Shown: positions 15,373 through 22,346 of the stretch, piece after piece
Layout of the letters: each line of letters opens with the position of its first letter
Position numbering within the stretch: position 1 is the stretch's first letter
Assembly: GCF_042659445.1 (NCBI RefSeq)
Contig: NZ_JBHSSR010000001.1
DNA length: 64,000 nucleotides
Strand: one strand, 5' to 3'
Origin: Macrococcoides epidermidis
Lineage (GTDB): Bacteria > Bacillota > Bacilli > Staphylococcales > Staphylococcaceae
Position numbers and translations under genes: made by a program
Notes under the pieces: generated by a model
What the model was told of the DNA's origin: nothing
What the model saw: the letters and a program-made list of their open reading frames with translations, nothing else
The model's database searches: none

Positions 15373-16548
15373 TTAATTTTGTAATTTTTTCTTAGGATTA
15401 AAGGACCAGTAAGTAATGACACGAATGATATATTCAAGTGGACCATATTTAAAGTATCTTAAATAGATACTGCTTGCGACTATTTGAAATGTAAAGAACA
15501 GTAAAGCAATAATAATAGACAAGACAAAGTTGCTGTCACCAAATCTAGCGAAACCATGACTATAATAAATAAAACCATGGAAAATAGATTGACCAATATA
15601 ATTTGTAAGAGAAAGTTTACCGACAGCTTCAAATCCTTTAAACAATCTGGCTGCTGGATAACGATGATATAAATGATAAAACAACGCAATATAACTGAAA
15701 CTTAAACCATAGACTGCCGGTAAAAATAATAAACTGATTGTTTCATTATTAGGATATATTACAAATAAAGCTTTAACTATTAAAAATATAGGTATTAAAT
15801 AAATTAATATCTTCTTTGCTTTCGTTTTAGTTGTTTCAAAGAAATGATTACGCGCAAAAATCATACCAATAATGAAAAATGGAATATAAAATAAAATCAT
15901 GATTGTTATTAATGAAAATATTTGATCATCCATATTTAAAAATGGATCTTCATAATAAGTAAAGAAATCATTTCTATCACTAATTGAGCCTGTAGAATTG
16001 ACAATTTTTTCTTGAGTTAAATAATCTTTTTGAGCATCAGTCAATGTATTTGAGATGGGCATATCTGATAAATATGCAACGGTTTCCTGGTTAATAAATA
16101 AAATGCTCAAACATAAAATAATACTTATAAAAATAGAAACAATCATCGTACGAACTGAACGTCTCGTTAACCAGAATAAAACTAACGTGATTGTACCGTA
16201 AAGATATAAAATATCACCGGAAAACAAATATGTGGCATGTAAAATACCAAAAATAAATAACATAATACCACGTCTAATAAGTGCACGTTTAACTGGGAGT
16301 GCACGTTTTACCAGACTATCACTCATCTTGACTAAACCAAATCCAAATAATAAAGCAAAGATTGGCATAAAACTTCCGTGGATAAATACATTATCAATAA
16401 ACAATAAAATTTTGCTGAAGCTATCAAGATGATAAAAATCAGGATAACTTGCTCCATAATTCCCAAACTGGAAAATTAATAAATTAGCAAGAAGAATTCC
16501 GATTAAGCTAAACCCTCGCAAACTATCCACTACTGTAATACGTTTCAT
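15373..16548 (-). CDS. DUF418 / YeiB-family multipass membrane protein
   Basis: A 391-residue integral membrane protein with about ten hydrophobic segments. The start MKRITVVDSLRGFSLIGILL, behind TAGGAGGAAAT, is typical of YeiB proteins, where the DSLRGF motif opens an acyltransferase-like (heparan-alpha-glucosaminide N-acetyltransferase-related) domain. The C-terminal DUF418 part includes SLTNYIGQSIF and GPLEYIIR, both family hallmarks. Substrate and physiological role are not established. It marks the left end of the accessory stretch. Confidence 0.85.
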   Translation of the reverse strand: MKRITVVDSLRGFSLIGILLANLLIFQFGNYGASYPDFYHLDSFSKILLFIDNVFIHGSFMPIFALLFGFGLVKMSDSLVKRALPVKRALIRRGIMLFIFGILHATYLFSGDILYLYGTITLVLFWLTRRSVRTMIVSIFISIILCLSILFINQETVAYLSDMPISNTLTDAQKDYLTQEKIVNSTGSISDRNDFFTYYEDPFLNMDDQIFSLITIMILFYIPFFIIGMIFARNHFFETTKTKAKKILIYLIPIFLIVKALFVIYPNNETISLLFLPAVYGLSFSYIALFYHLYHRYPAARLFKGFEAVGKLSLTNYIGQSIFHGFIYYSHGFARFGDSNFVLSIIIALLFFTFQIVASSIYLRYFKYGPLEYIIRVITYWSFNPKKKLQN

Positions 16549-16614
16549 TTTATTTCCTCCTACAGACATTGATATAGAAACATTAAAATTTTCAATTTAA
16601 TGTACAATAAAAAT

Positions 16615-16896
16615 TTATAAATCTCTTGTTTTCATTTTTTCAAGTTCTCTTTTATGACGCTCCTTTTTCTTTTCTTGGCCCAAATAGTAATTAGATATTA
16701 ATATAAAATTACCAATTAATAATTTAAACCAAAAATATTCAACATATTGATTAAAATAAAAATATTTAATAAACATATAAAGGATGAAAATCATTGGTGT
16801 AATTAAACCTAGCCATCCAGATTCTAATGATGATAAATATTTTTGTGCACCAAATAATATAGCAATCAGAATTAATAATTCTACTGTATCTACCAT
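16615..16896 (-). CDS. Small two/three-helix membrane protein, paralogue of the one at 17354
   Basis: A 93-residue protein with three hydrophobic segments (about residues 4-20, 30-47, 55-73) and a charged cytoplasmic tail ending LEKMKTRDL. The protein encoded at 17354 has the same size, layout and tail (LDKMKSKDL), plus a shared GAQ..LSS..WLGL core, so the two are diverged duplicates. It has its own AAGGAGTAATTTT site and is divergent from the DUF2089 gene. Function unknown. A membrane partner of the regulator between the copies is a reasonable guess. Confidence 0.75.
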   Translation of the reverse strand: MVDTVELLILIAILFGAQKYLSSLESGWLGLITPMIFILYMFIKYFYFNQYVEYFWFKLLIGNFILISNYYLGQEKKKERHKRELEKMKTRDL

Positions 16897-16990
16897 AAAA
16901 TTACTCCTTTAAAATAGTATTGTATTGTTCTTCATAATTTATAATACATCATTTTTTAATAAAGTTAAAGTTATTATTAATAATATTAAA

Positions 16991-17007
16991 AATAAAGTGA
17001 CTTTATT
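16991..17007. promoter_or_regulatory. Palindrome in the divergent promoter region, candidate DUF2089 operator
   Basis: AATAAAGTGACTTTATT is a perfect 17-bp dyad about 50 bp before the DUF2089 start. A second AATAAAGT half-site begins at 16958, 33 bp upstream in the same orientation. The region separates the two diverging small-membrane-protein units, so a binding site for the DUF2089 helix-turn-helix protein is plausible but unproven. Confidence 0.4.
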
Positions 17008-17055
17008 ATTGAATAATAGTGAATAAAATATTAAAATAAATATAGGAGGTAGCTT

Positions 17056-17352
17056 ATGGATAGAAATGAGATTCCAGAATGGTTATTAAAATTAGATAAA
17101 GAAGACATTGAATTTATGAAGAATTTTGTTCTTGAATCAGGATCATTAAAAAGTATTGCAAAGATGTATGATGTATCTTATCCAACAGTAAGAATTAGGT
17201 TGAATAGTTTAATACAGAAAATAGAAATAGCATCTAAAGAAGACAATTCTGGACTTGTGAGTTACATTAAATCGCTAGCAATCGACGAAAAGATTAGTTT
17301 GGAAGAAGCTAAGAAATTGATAAGTCTTTATAATAGTGAAAAGGAGAATTAG
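17056..17352 (+). CDS. DUF2089-family helix-turn-helix protein
   Basis: A 98-residue protein that opens with IPEWLLKLDKEDIEFMKNF and SLKSIAKMYDVSYPTVR, the DUF2089 helix-turn-helix core. The C-terminal part is a short helical domain (YIKSLAIDEKISLEEAKKLI). Full DUF2089 proteins usually have an N-terminal zinc ribbon. This one lacks it. A strong ATAGGAGGT site precedes the start, and the membrane protein gene follows one base after its stop codon. Likely a DNA-binding regulator acting with its membrane neighbour, as in many HTH/membrane gene pairs. This is inference from context. Confidence 0.75.
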   Translation: MDRNEIPEWLLKLDKEDIEFMKNFVLESGSLKSIAKMYDVSYPTVRIRLNSLIQKIEIASKEDNSGLVSYIKSLAIDEKISLEEAKKLISLYNSEKEN

Positions 17353-17353
17353 T

Positions 17354-17638
17354 ATGGTAGATTATATAATACGAATTTTAATATTTGCTTCAATTTGTGG
17401 TGCTCAATATATATTATCTTCAACAAAATTTAAATGGTTAGGACTAGTTGTTCCGCTTATTTGTACAGTATATGCAATATCCTTTTATATGAATGACAAT
17501 CAATGGCCTTTATGGGTGGTTTTAGTATTGTATGTAATTGGTATGGTTGTTCTAGCAGGTCAATATAATTCTGCAAGAAAGGAATATCATAGAAAAAAAG
17601 TTTTAGAATTGGATAAAATGAAAAGTAAAGATTTATAG
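17354..17638 (+). CDS. Small membrane protein paired with DUF2089 regulator
   Basis: A 94-residue protein with three hydrophobic segments and a basic tail ending LDKMKSKDL. The ATG at 17354 is set by an AAGGAG site located at the end of the preceding gene. It is a paralogue of the divergent protein at 16615, with matching tails and GAQ..LSS..WLGLV core. The tight coupling to the helix-turn-helix gene suggests the membrane protein senses something or restrains the regulator. No catalytic motif is seen. Confidence 0.75.
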   Translation: MVDYIIRILIFASICGAQYILSSTKFKWLGLVVPLICTVYAISFYMNDNQWPLWVVLVLYVIGMVVLAGQYNSARKEYHRKKVLELDKMKSKDL

Positions 17639-17692
17639 TTTCACAAATTTTTAATTCGTAATTTATTTTTAAAATAATTAAAATTATTAGTA

Positions 17693-17735
17693 GCAAAGGA
17701 GTATCTATTATTACTCCTTTGCTTATTTTATTTAT
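17693..17735. terminator. Hairpin terminator between convergent units
   Basis: A perfect 11-bp stem (GCAAAGGAGTA / TACTCCTTTGC) with a TCTATTAT loop followed by TTATTTTATTTAT, ending the DUF2089 unit. Confidence 0.75.
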
Positions 17736-17761
17736 CACATTCAAAGTAAATAATTCAATAA

Positions 17762-18175
17762 TTATAACCTTTTTCTATTTTGAATTTCCATAATATATTT
17801 TTGATTTAAATAATCTGAATATAACTTGAAGATTACATAATGTAAAATCAAATTTATTACTACAATTGCATATATAAATGGATAAACTTGAGTAAACAAA
17901 CGACTAGAATACAGATAAATAGAACATAAAATAATGAATGTATTATCAGTTGAACAAACAAAAACATTAAAATTAGATTTAGTAGTTGAATACTTCCATA
18001 AATATGGATATAGAACACCAAAAGTAAGTCCAAATAATATAGAAATTAAAATCAGTCTCCAGAAGTAATTATAATGAACTGTGATATCTGTATTGAACAA
18101 AGATGTAATAGTCATTAACCAAATCAAGCTAAGAAATGAAGTTTGAAAGAAGTTTTGTATTAATTCTTTAATCAT
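17762..18175 (-). CDS. DUF3021-like four-helix membrane protein, partner of LytTR regulator
   Basis: A 137-residue protein with four hydrophobic segments (about residues 13-28, 40-59, 72-90, 97-117) and a short basic tail. Its ATG overlaps the stop of the upstream LytTR gene as ATGA. A LytTR DNA-binding protein followed by a four-helix membrane protein is the pattern of LytTR regulatory systems such as HdrRM and BrsRM of Streptococcus mutans, where the membrane protein inhibits the regulator. Assignment rests on architecture and context, since sequence conservation in these membrane proteins is low. Confidence 0.65.
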   Translation of the reverse strand: MIKELIQNFFQTSFLSLIWLMTITSLFNTDITVHYNYFWRLILISILFGLTFGVLYPYLWKYSTTKSNFNVFVCSTDNTFIILCSIYLYSSRLFTQVYPFIYAIVVINLILHYVIFKLYSDYLNQKYIMEIQNRKRL

Positions 18176-18606
18176 AATAACATCTCCTTAATTTCTCGTG
18201 AATAGTATCTGCTGACAATATATTTCTTATTAGAATTACTTATTATTAACAATCGTGATGCCTTATCTGAAGAGATTTGGTTGATATGACTTAAATTAAA
18301 CAACTGACTATTATTAATTTTAACTATTTTATATTGGGTAAAATAACTAAATTCTTTAATCCTACCTTTGATATAAAATAGTGAATTATCAACTAAATTT
18401 ACTTTGGACAAATGAGAAAAAGATTCAATAGATTCGATTTGATTTACTGATACTTTTATAGATTTATTAGATTTAATATCAATCAATGTAATTTTAGTCT
18501 CAAAAATATTAATCAAATCATTTACAAATTTTTTGTTAATTTCGTGACTTTCTAAATGGATAACATCCTTATTAAGATGATTATTAAAGTTTACATTAAA
18601 TTTCAT
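18172..18606 (-). CDS. LytTR-type DNA-binding regulator without receiver domain
   Basis: A 144-residue protein. The N-terminal ~45 residues are a small lead domain. The rest reads as a LytTR domain: segments such as VNQIESIESFSHLSKVNL, LFYIKGRIKEF, FTQYKIVKINNSQLFNLSHI and a final basic strand RYYSREIKEML match the strand order of that fold. There is no receiver domain, so control probably comes from the membrane protein encoded immediately downstream. An AAGGAGG site precedes the start. Targets are unknown. Autoregulation from the 320-bp upstream gap is likely by analogy. Confidence 0.7.
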   Translation of the reverse strand: MKFNVNFNNHLNKDVIHLESHEINKKFVNDLINIFETKITLIDIKSNKSIKVSVNQIESIESFSHLSKVNLVDNSLFYIKGRIKEFSYFTQYKIVKINNSQLFNLSHINQISSDKASRLLIISNSNKKYIVSRYYSREIKEMLL

Positions 18607-18926
18607 ATCAGGTTCCTCCTTATAGTTAATTTATCATTAAAAAGATAATCAGTAGACAATGTTTTAATTAGTTGCAAAAATTTCTATTTTGTTACCTCTG
18701 TCAATATCGGTTATAAAATGTAAAAAAATGTAGATTTGAAAATGTCATTTTTTAGCGGTTTAATGTAAGTCTCTCGTGTATCTAGGGATTTTTCATTTTT
18801 TATGATCTTTTAATCGATATGATTCTCTAGTAATTTTAAATACAATAGGTGGACAAAATCATAAATTTGTCTATTTTTCTTATCAGGAATTATTGATATA
18901 CTTTTGAAAAAATATGAGGTGATTTT
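18607..18926. other. 320-bp divergent intergenic region
   Basis: AT-rich gap between the LytTR gene and the nucleoside phosphorylase gene. I see no gene. It holds a TTGACA hexamer on the minus strand (18704-18699) without a convincing -10, and two similar segments, ATCGGTTATAAAATG (from 18706) and AGCGGTTTAATG (from 18754), 48 bp apart, which could be regulator-binding direct repeats. Confidence 0.4.
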
Positions 18927-19676
18927 ATGATAATAGATGCTTTCGATAATAATTCGGAACCGATTGTTAATTTGAAAAGTTTTTATGGGGATCAGAAAAA
19001 GATTATAGATGTATGTATGATTATTCTATCGAAAAATATTTATAACAATATTTTTGATATATATAAATGTGAAAAAATTGCTGAGATCCATGCTTGTAAC
19101 GGTAGTTATCCAATATATAAATTTACTCATGAAGGCAAAGATATTGGGTTTTATTTAAGTGGTATTGGATCAACATTAGCGGCTCAATTTTGTATAGAAG
19201 CTAACTGGTTAACAGGTGCTACTCAGTTTATAATGTCAGGTTCTGCAGGTAGTTTAGATAAAGAAAAGACTAATAATAAATTTGTGATTCCAACGGAAAG
19301 TTATCGAGATGAAGGTATGTCTTATCATTATGCAAAAGCAAATGATTATATTGAAATTAATAATAGTAACAAAGTAGCTGAAATATTTGATTTATTAGAA
19401 TTACCCTATGTGCAAGGTAAGGTATGGACAACTGATGCTATGTTGAGAGAAACTAAAAATAATGTTGAAGTGCGCAAAAACGATGGATGTATTGCAGTCG
19501 AAATGGAACTTGCAGGTGTTCAAGCTGTTAGTGACTTCCATGGATTTGAACTCTATAACTTTTTGGTAACGGGTGATGTACTTGCAGAAAATGAATACAA
19601 TGTTGACGGCTTAAATGACGCAAATCATAATATGGATAAATTCTTTATAGGTTTGGAGATAGCAAAAAGCATATAG
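18927..19676 (+). CDS. Nucleoside phosphorylase family protein
   Basis: A 249-residue member of the PNP/UDP phosphorylase superfamily, which splits nucleosides or methylthioadenosine-like substrates. The phosphate/ribose-binding glycine motif SGIGSTLAAQF near residue 80, MSGSAGSL near 105, WTTDAMLRET, the ribose-binding VEMELAGVQAV and the late GD (VTGDVL), where the family has its base-contacting Asp, are all present. The N-terminal ~50 residues do not look like typical MtnN or DeoD, so the substrate is uncertain. It stands alone in the accessory region. Confidence 0.8.
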   Translation: MIIDAFDNNSEPIVNLKSFYGDQKKIIDVCMIILSKNIYNNIFDIYKCEKIAEIHACNGSYPIYKFTHEGKDIGFYLSGIGSTLAAQFCIEANWLTGATQFIMSGSAGSLDKEKTNNKFVIPTESYRDEGMSYHYAKANDYIEINNSNKVAEIFDLLELPYVQGKVWTTDAMLRETKNNVEVRKNDGCIAVEMELAGVQAVSDFHGFELYNFLVTGDVLAENEYNVDGLNDANHNMDKFFIGLEIAKSI

Positions 19677-19763
19677 ATAGAATTAATTATAGTAGTGCTA
19701 ACGTTTAGTTATAAAAAACAAAGTTGAATGCGATTTTGAATTGATAGATTATTAAGATGAAAG

Positions 19764-19804
19764 ATCCAAAATATAAGTTTAATTTCGTAACTTATATTTT
19801 GGAT
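19764..19804. repeat. Perfect 16-bp inverted repeat
   Basis: ATCCAAAATATAAGTT and its exact complement are separated by 9 nt. No T run follows on either strand, so it is not a standard intrinsic terminator, though it lies 88 bp downstream of the phosphorylase gene. Confidence 0.7.
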
Positions 19805-19895
19805 GATATGCTTACAAAAAATAAATCCTATAGTTGTTCGATTAGGATAAATTAAGATGGATGGAAAATAAAAATTAAATAGGAAGGCTAAAGAA

Positions 19896-19961
19896 ATGAA
19901 TATTAATCAGATGAGGTTGGTAGAATATTATGACTCTTACAAGAAATTTAAGACTTGCTAA
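19896..19961 (+). CDS. Possible 21-residue leader ORF overlapping the next gene
   Basis: An ATG at 19896 with a well-placed TAGGAAGG site opens a 21-codon frame (MNINQMRLVEYYDSYKKF, then KTC). It overlaps the start of the following gene by 32 bp in another frame. It has the better ribosome binding site of the two, so it could be a leader peptide that couples translation, or the detached N-terminus of the downstream protein after a frameshift. Confidence 0.35.
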   Translation: MNINQMRLVEYYDSYKKFKTC

Positions 19962-20355
19962 TTTAGAACGATGGTATATGTATCCTGGTAATGTATTTGA
20001 AGGTACAGAATATATGAATACATTTTTAGAAGTTTTTATATTTGAAGAAAATGAAATTTATATTTTAACAATTACAGATATCCCAAAAGATAGTTTGTTC
20101 AGTAATGAAGAATTAATTTCTGATATTGAGGGGTTGGCACATCATTTGGCAGTTGAAAAAGGATCGACACAACTTTTTGAGTTTCTTGATATTGATATGT
20201 CTAATTTTAAATTTAATCCAGATTCAGATGGTAACATAGAATATCAGACAAATGAATATAAAGATAAATATATTGAAAAATATTATAAAGAAATACTATA
20301 TCAAAAATACCCTCAAATTAATGTGATTCATGAAAACACTACATTTAGTTATTGA
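19930..20355 (+). CDS. Hypothetical acidic protein
   Basis: A 141-residue soluble, acidic protein that I do not recognise. It has no signal peptide or membrane segment, and a composition (many Glu, Asp, Tyr, Phe) reminiscent of small immunity-type or DUF proteins in accessory regions. Motifs such as LANLERWYMYPGNVF and LAHHLAVEKGST are visible but not diagnostic. The start is uncertain: the ATG at 19930 has only a distant GATGAGG, and an overlapping short frame with a better site begins 34 bp earlier. Confidence 0.5.
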   Translation: MTLTRNLRLANLERWYMYPGNVFEGTEYMNTFLEVFIFEENEIYILTITDIPKDSLFSNEELISDIEGLAHHLAVEKGSTQLFEFLDIDMSNFKFNPDSDGNIEYQTNEYKDKYIEKYYKEILYQKYPQINVIHENTTFSY

Positions 20356-20429
20356 TAGAATTTCCTTTTACATGTCAACAGGATTTAAATCTTTTGATTT
20401 ATCATTTAGTTCATATTAATATGTAAATG

Positions 20430-20548
20430 AAAAGAGGAGTGTAGCAACACTCCCCTTGTAGATTCGTTCAGACGGTGACTAGCCTTTATAGTAGTTCAAA
20501 AACCACTACCACTCAGTTCGATCAAAGCTTATGAGTGGTTATTTTTTA
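20430..20548. ncRNA. RNA signals of a holin-like type I toxin-antitoxin locus
   Basis: On the minus strand, the GGAGTGT-TGCT-ACACTCC hairpin with a CTTTT tail (20455-20430) would terminate a toxin mRNA. On the plus strand, ACCACTCA...TGAGTGGT (20508-20539) followed by TATTTTTT would terminate an antisense RNA. The stretch between carries GTCACCGTCTGAACGAATCT (minus strand), the conserved 3' segment I associate with staphylococcal and lactobacillal holin-like toxin loci. The overlapping convergent terminators are the layout expected of toxin mRNA and antitoxin RNA. A second copy of the core is at 22223-22330. Confidence 0.55.
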
Positions 20549-20625
20549 TCGTTTTTACTGACTTCTATGACACGCAGCATGATATCTGCAAAAAGTAGTG
20601 CAAATATCAATGCTTCATAACATAC
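20539..20625 (-). pseudogene. Decayed holin-like type I toxin peptide
   Basis: The minus-strand frame reads YEALIFALLFADIMLRVIE followed by VSKNDKK and a stop, which resembles the holin-like toxin peptides (YEAL start, one hydrophobic helix, charged tail ending in Lys-Lys). No ATG, GTG or TTG sits at the expected start: codons before the Tyr are AAC GTA TGT, so the start appears lost, and the helix is shorter than usual. It lies upstream of the RNA signals at 20430-20548. The remaining bases to 20707 hold no other gene. Confidence 0.5.
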
Positions 20626-20707
20626 GTTCTGATTAAAAAAGTTATTGAACTAAATAGGCAAGGTATTTTTAGAAATAATCTCTTTAACAAGAAACGAGGG
20701 TACAATA

Positions 20708-21175
20708 ATGTTAAACTTTGATTTTCATTTAGTAGAAAGTCCTATGGACCAACTTTCAGTTGAAGAACGTGCGAAACCTGGAAACTTTATGGCATTGGAT
20801 GCAAATTTGAAAATCAAATACAATAATACTATTTATTTTGATGAAGATATTGCCATTATAGAATTCTGGTTACAATTGAATGATTGGTTGAATGGAAGAA
20901 GTAATGATGAATTTCAATATCATACTATGGAAGTTGAAGATGAGTTCAATCCATTAATTTCAATTTCTCCAATAGGTGAATGCTATAAAATAACTTCTCC
21001 TGGGATTGAATCAGAAATCGCATTGATTGATAATAAAACTGAAATGGTTAAAAAGTTGATAAAACTTAGAGATGATATGAAACAAGTAATTGAGCTATAT
21101 ATTCAAAAAGACATTTCAATATATGAATTAAAGTCGATAGAAAAAATAATCAAAAAAATAATTGAGGTAGATTAA
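20708..21175 (+). CDS. Hypothetical protein (possible DUF7878-like)
   Basis: A 155-residue soluble protein that starts LNFDFHLVESPMDQLSVEE and includes ERAKPGNFMALDANLKIKY, FDEDIAIIEFWLQLNDWL and a C-terminal helix. I associate this pattern with small uncharacterised Bacillales proteins (perhaps DUF7878), but cannot confirm it. The ribosome binding site is poor: CGAGGG lies 8-13 bases before the start. It is followed with a one-base overlap (TAATG) by an acetyltransferase gene, so the two are cotranscribed. Confidence 0.55.
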   Translation: MLNFDFHLVESPMDQLSVEERAKPGNFMALDANLKIKYNNTIYFDEDIAIIEFWLQLNDWLNGRSNDEFQYHTMEVEDEFNPLISISPIGECYKITSPGIESEIALIDNKTEMVKKLIKLRDDMKQVIELYIQKDISIYELKSIEKIIKKIIEVD

Positions 21176-21573
21176 TGTTTGAAATAAATGAAAGTTCACA
21201 AGCTACAAATGAATATATTCATCAGAAGATAAAAGAATATAATGAACCCAATTGGGGAGATAGAAAGCCATTTAATTTTAATATCGAAGATAACGGTAAA
21301 GTTATTGCTGGTATTGTGGGGGAATCAACTTTTTCTACAATTGAGATTGAATTTTTATTTGTTGATGAATCATATAGAAAACATGGATTAGGCACAAAAT
21401 TATTAACCTATGTAGAGGAAAAAGGTAGAAGTGAAGGATTAAAGCATGTGTATCTTAATACTTTTTCATTTCAAGCACCAATATTTTATGAAAAACATGG
21501 CTATAAATTATTGTTTAACATAGATAATTGTTACGGAGATATTGGACAATACTTTTATTGGAAAGATTTATAG
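21175..21573 (+). CDS. GNAT family N-acetyltransferase
   Basis: A 132-residue single-domain GNAT protein. The acetyl-CoA pyrophosphate loop is visible as RKHGLGTKLLTYVEE (Q/RxxGxG/A pattern) near residue 65, followed by KHVYLNTFSFQAPIFYEKHGY, the typical beta5-alpha4 end. The substrate cannot be inferred. The start overlaps the stop codon of the upstream hypothetical gene. The mazEF promoter begins 21 bp after its stop. Confidence 0.8.
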   Translation: MFEINESSQATNEYIHQKIKEYNEPNWGDRKPFNFNIEDNGKVIAGIVGESTFSTIEIEFLFVDESYRKHGLGTKLLTYVEEKGRSEGLKHVYLNTFSFQAPIFYEKHGYKLLFNIDNCYGDIGQYFYWKDL

Positions 21574-21594
21574 AATTATTTCGTAGTGTAATAA

Positions 21595-21634
21595 GTGACA
21601 AAAAATATCTTTCAGTATATACTATGTATATACT
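21595..21634 (+). promoter_or_regulatory. mazEF promoter with overlapping operator dyad
   Basis: GTGACA (21595) and TATACT (21618) form a near-consensus SigA promoter with a 17-bp spacer. The -10 lies inside a perfect dyad, AGTATATA-CTATG-TATATACT (21614-21634), well placed for repression by the MazE-MazF complex. Confidence 0.65.
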
Positions 21635-21652
21635 TTATAAGAGGTGAATAAA

Positions 21653-21895
21653 ATGCAGGTATCTCTACAACGATGGGGTAACAGTCAAGGCATAAGAATA
21701 CCAAAATCAATAGTAAATGAAATGAATCTTGATAAAAATCAAAAATTTGATTTAACAATGCAAGATGAAAAAATTATTTTAACAAAGCAGCAGCAAAATG
21801 TCTCATTAATAAGAGAATTATTTGAAAGCTATGAAACAGAAAATAAGCCAAGCGAATTTGATTGGGGTAAACCTAGAGGTAATGAAGTATGGTAG
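21653..21895 (+). CDS. mazE: MazE-type antitoxin (AbrB/SpoVT fold)
   Basis: An 80-residue protein. The N-terminal swapped-hairpin DNA-binding domain is clear (LQRWGNSQGIRIPKSIV, then LTMQDEKIILTK), and the acidic C-terminal tail (SYETENKPSEFDWGKPRG) is the kind that wraps and blocks MazF. The ATG at 21653 is chosen for its AGAGGTG site over a GTG three codons upstream. It overlaps the toxin gene by 7 bp. Unlike the sigB-linked mazEF of S. aureus, this is an accessory-type module. Confidence 0.85.
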   Translation: MQVSLQRWGNSQGIRIPKSIVNEMNLDKNQKFDLTMQDEKIILTKQQQNVSLIRELFESYETENKPSEFDWGKPRGNEVW

Positions 21896-22224
21896 AGCAG
21901 GGTAATATCATCAAGCTAGATCTTAATCCTACAAAAGGTAAGGAACAAGCTGGATACCGTCCTGCATTAGTAATAAGTAATAAAGATTTTAATGAATTCA
22001 CAAATTTAGTAATTTTATGTCCTATTTCTTCAACGTCAAATTCTTTTCCTTTGCATATTAATCTAGAAGACAACTTAGTAACTAAAGGTAAAATATTATG
22101 TCAACATCCAAAGACAATTGATTTAAATGCTAGAGAATATAAAACAATTGAGAAGGTAAGCGATGAATTCTTGAACAAAATTTGTACGATTGTTTCAGCT
22201 TGTATATTACCGACAAATCAATAA
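21889..22224 (+). CDS. mazF: MazF/PemK-type endoribonuclease toxin
   Basis: A 111-residue toxin of the CcdB/PemK fold. The GNIIKLDLNPTKGKEQAGY start with RPALVIS contains the conserved catalytic Arg region, and CPISSTSNSFPLHI the second active-site strand. MazF enzymes cleave mRNA at short sequence motifs and arrest growth when the antitoxin is degraded. It is translated from an ATG inside the end of mazE. All family landmarks are present, so it is probably active. Cleavage specificity cannot be predicted. Confidence 0.88.
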   Translation: MVEQGNIIKLDLNPTKGKEQAGYRPALVISNKDFNEFTNLVILCPISSTSNSFPLHINLEDNLVTKGKILCQHPKTIDLNAREYKTIEKVSDEFLNKICTIVSACILPTNQ

Positions 22225-22330
22225 AAAAGTGGGGTGCTGAGAACACTCCACTTGAGATTCATTTATACGGTGACTATTCTTAAAAATTAGTATCATAATT
22301 ACCACTATACTCTGTCAAATTATAGTTTTG
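22223..22330 (-). ncRNA. Terminator of metG and second type I toxin-antitoxin-like RNA core
   Basis: On the minus strand AAGTGGAGTG-loop-CACCCCACTT followed by TTTTTT (22253-22223) is a strong terminator facing the metG transcript. Upstream, AGTCACCGTATAAATGAATC resembles the core at 20430-20548 in order and spacing, and the plus strand has a matching long hairpin (AATTACC...GGTAATT, 22294-22336). No toxin frame is left beside it. It looks like a relic whose terminator is now used by metG. Confidence 0.5.
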
Positions 22331-22346
22331 GTAATTTTCGCAAACA

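Noticed and set aside
21579..21594. The sequence TTCGTAGTGTAAT occurs after two GNAT genes (also at about 29410)
   Set aside because: A shared 13-mer is expected by chance several times in 64 kb of AT-rich sequence, and the flanks do not align.
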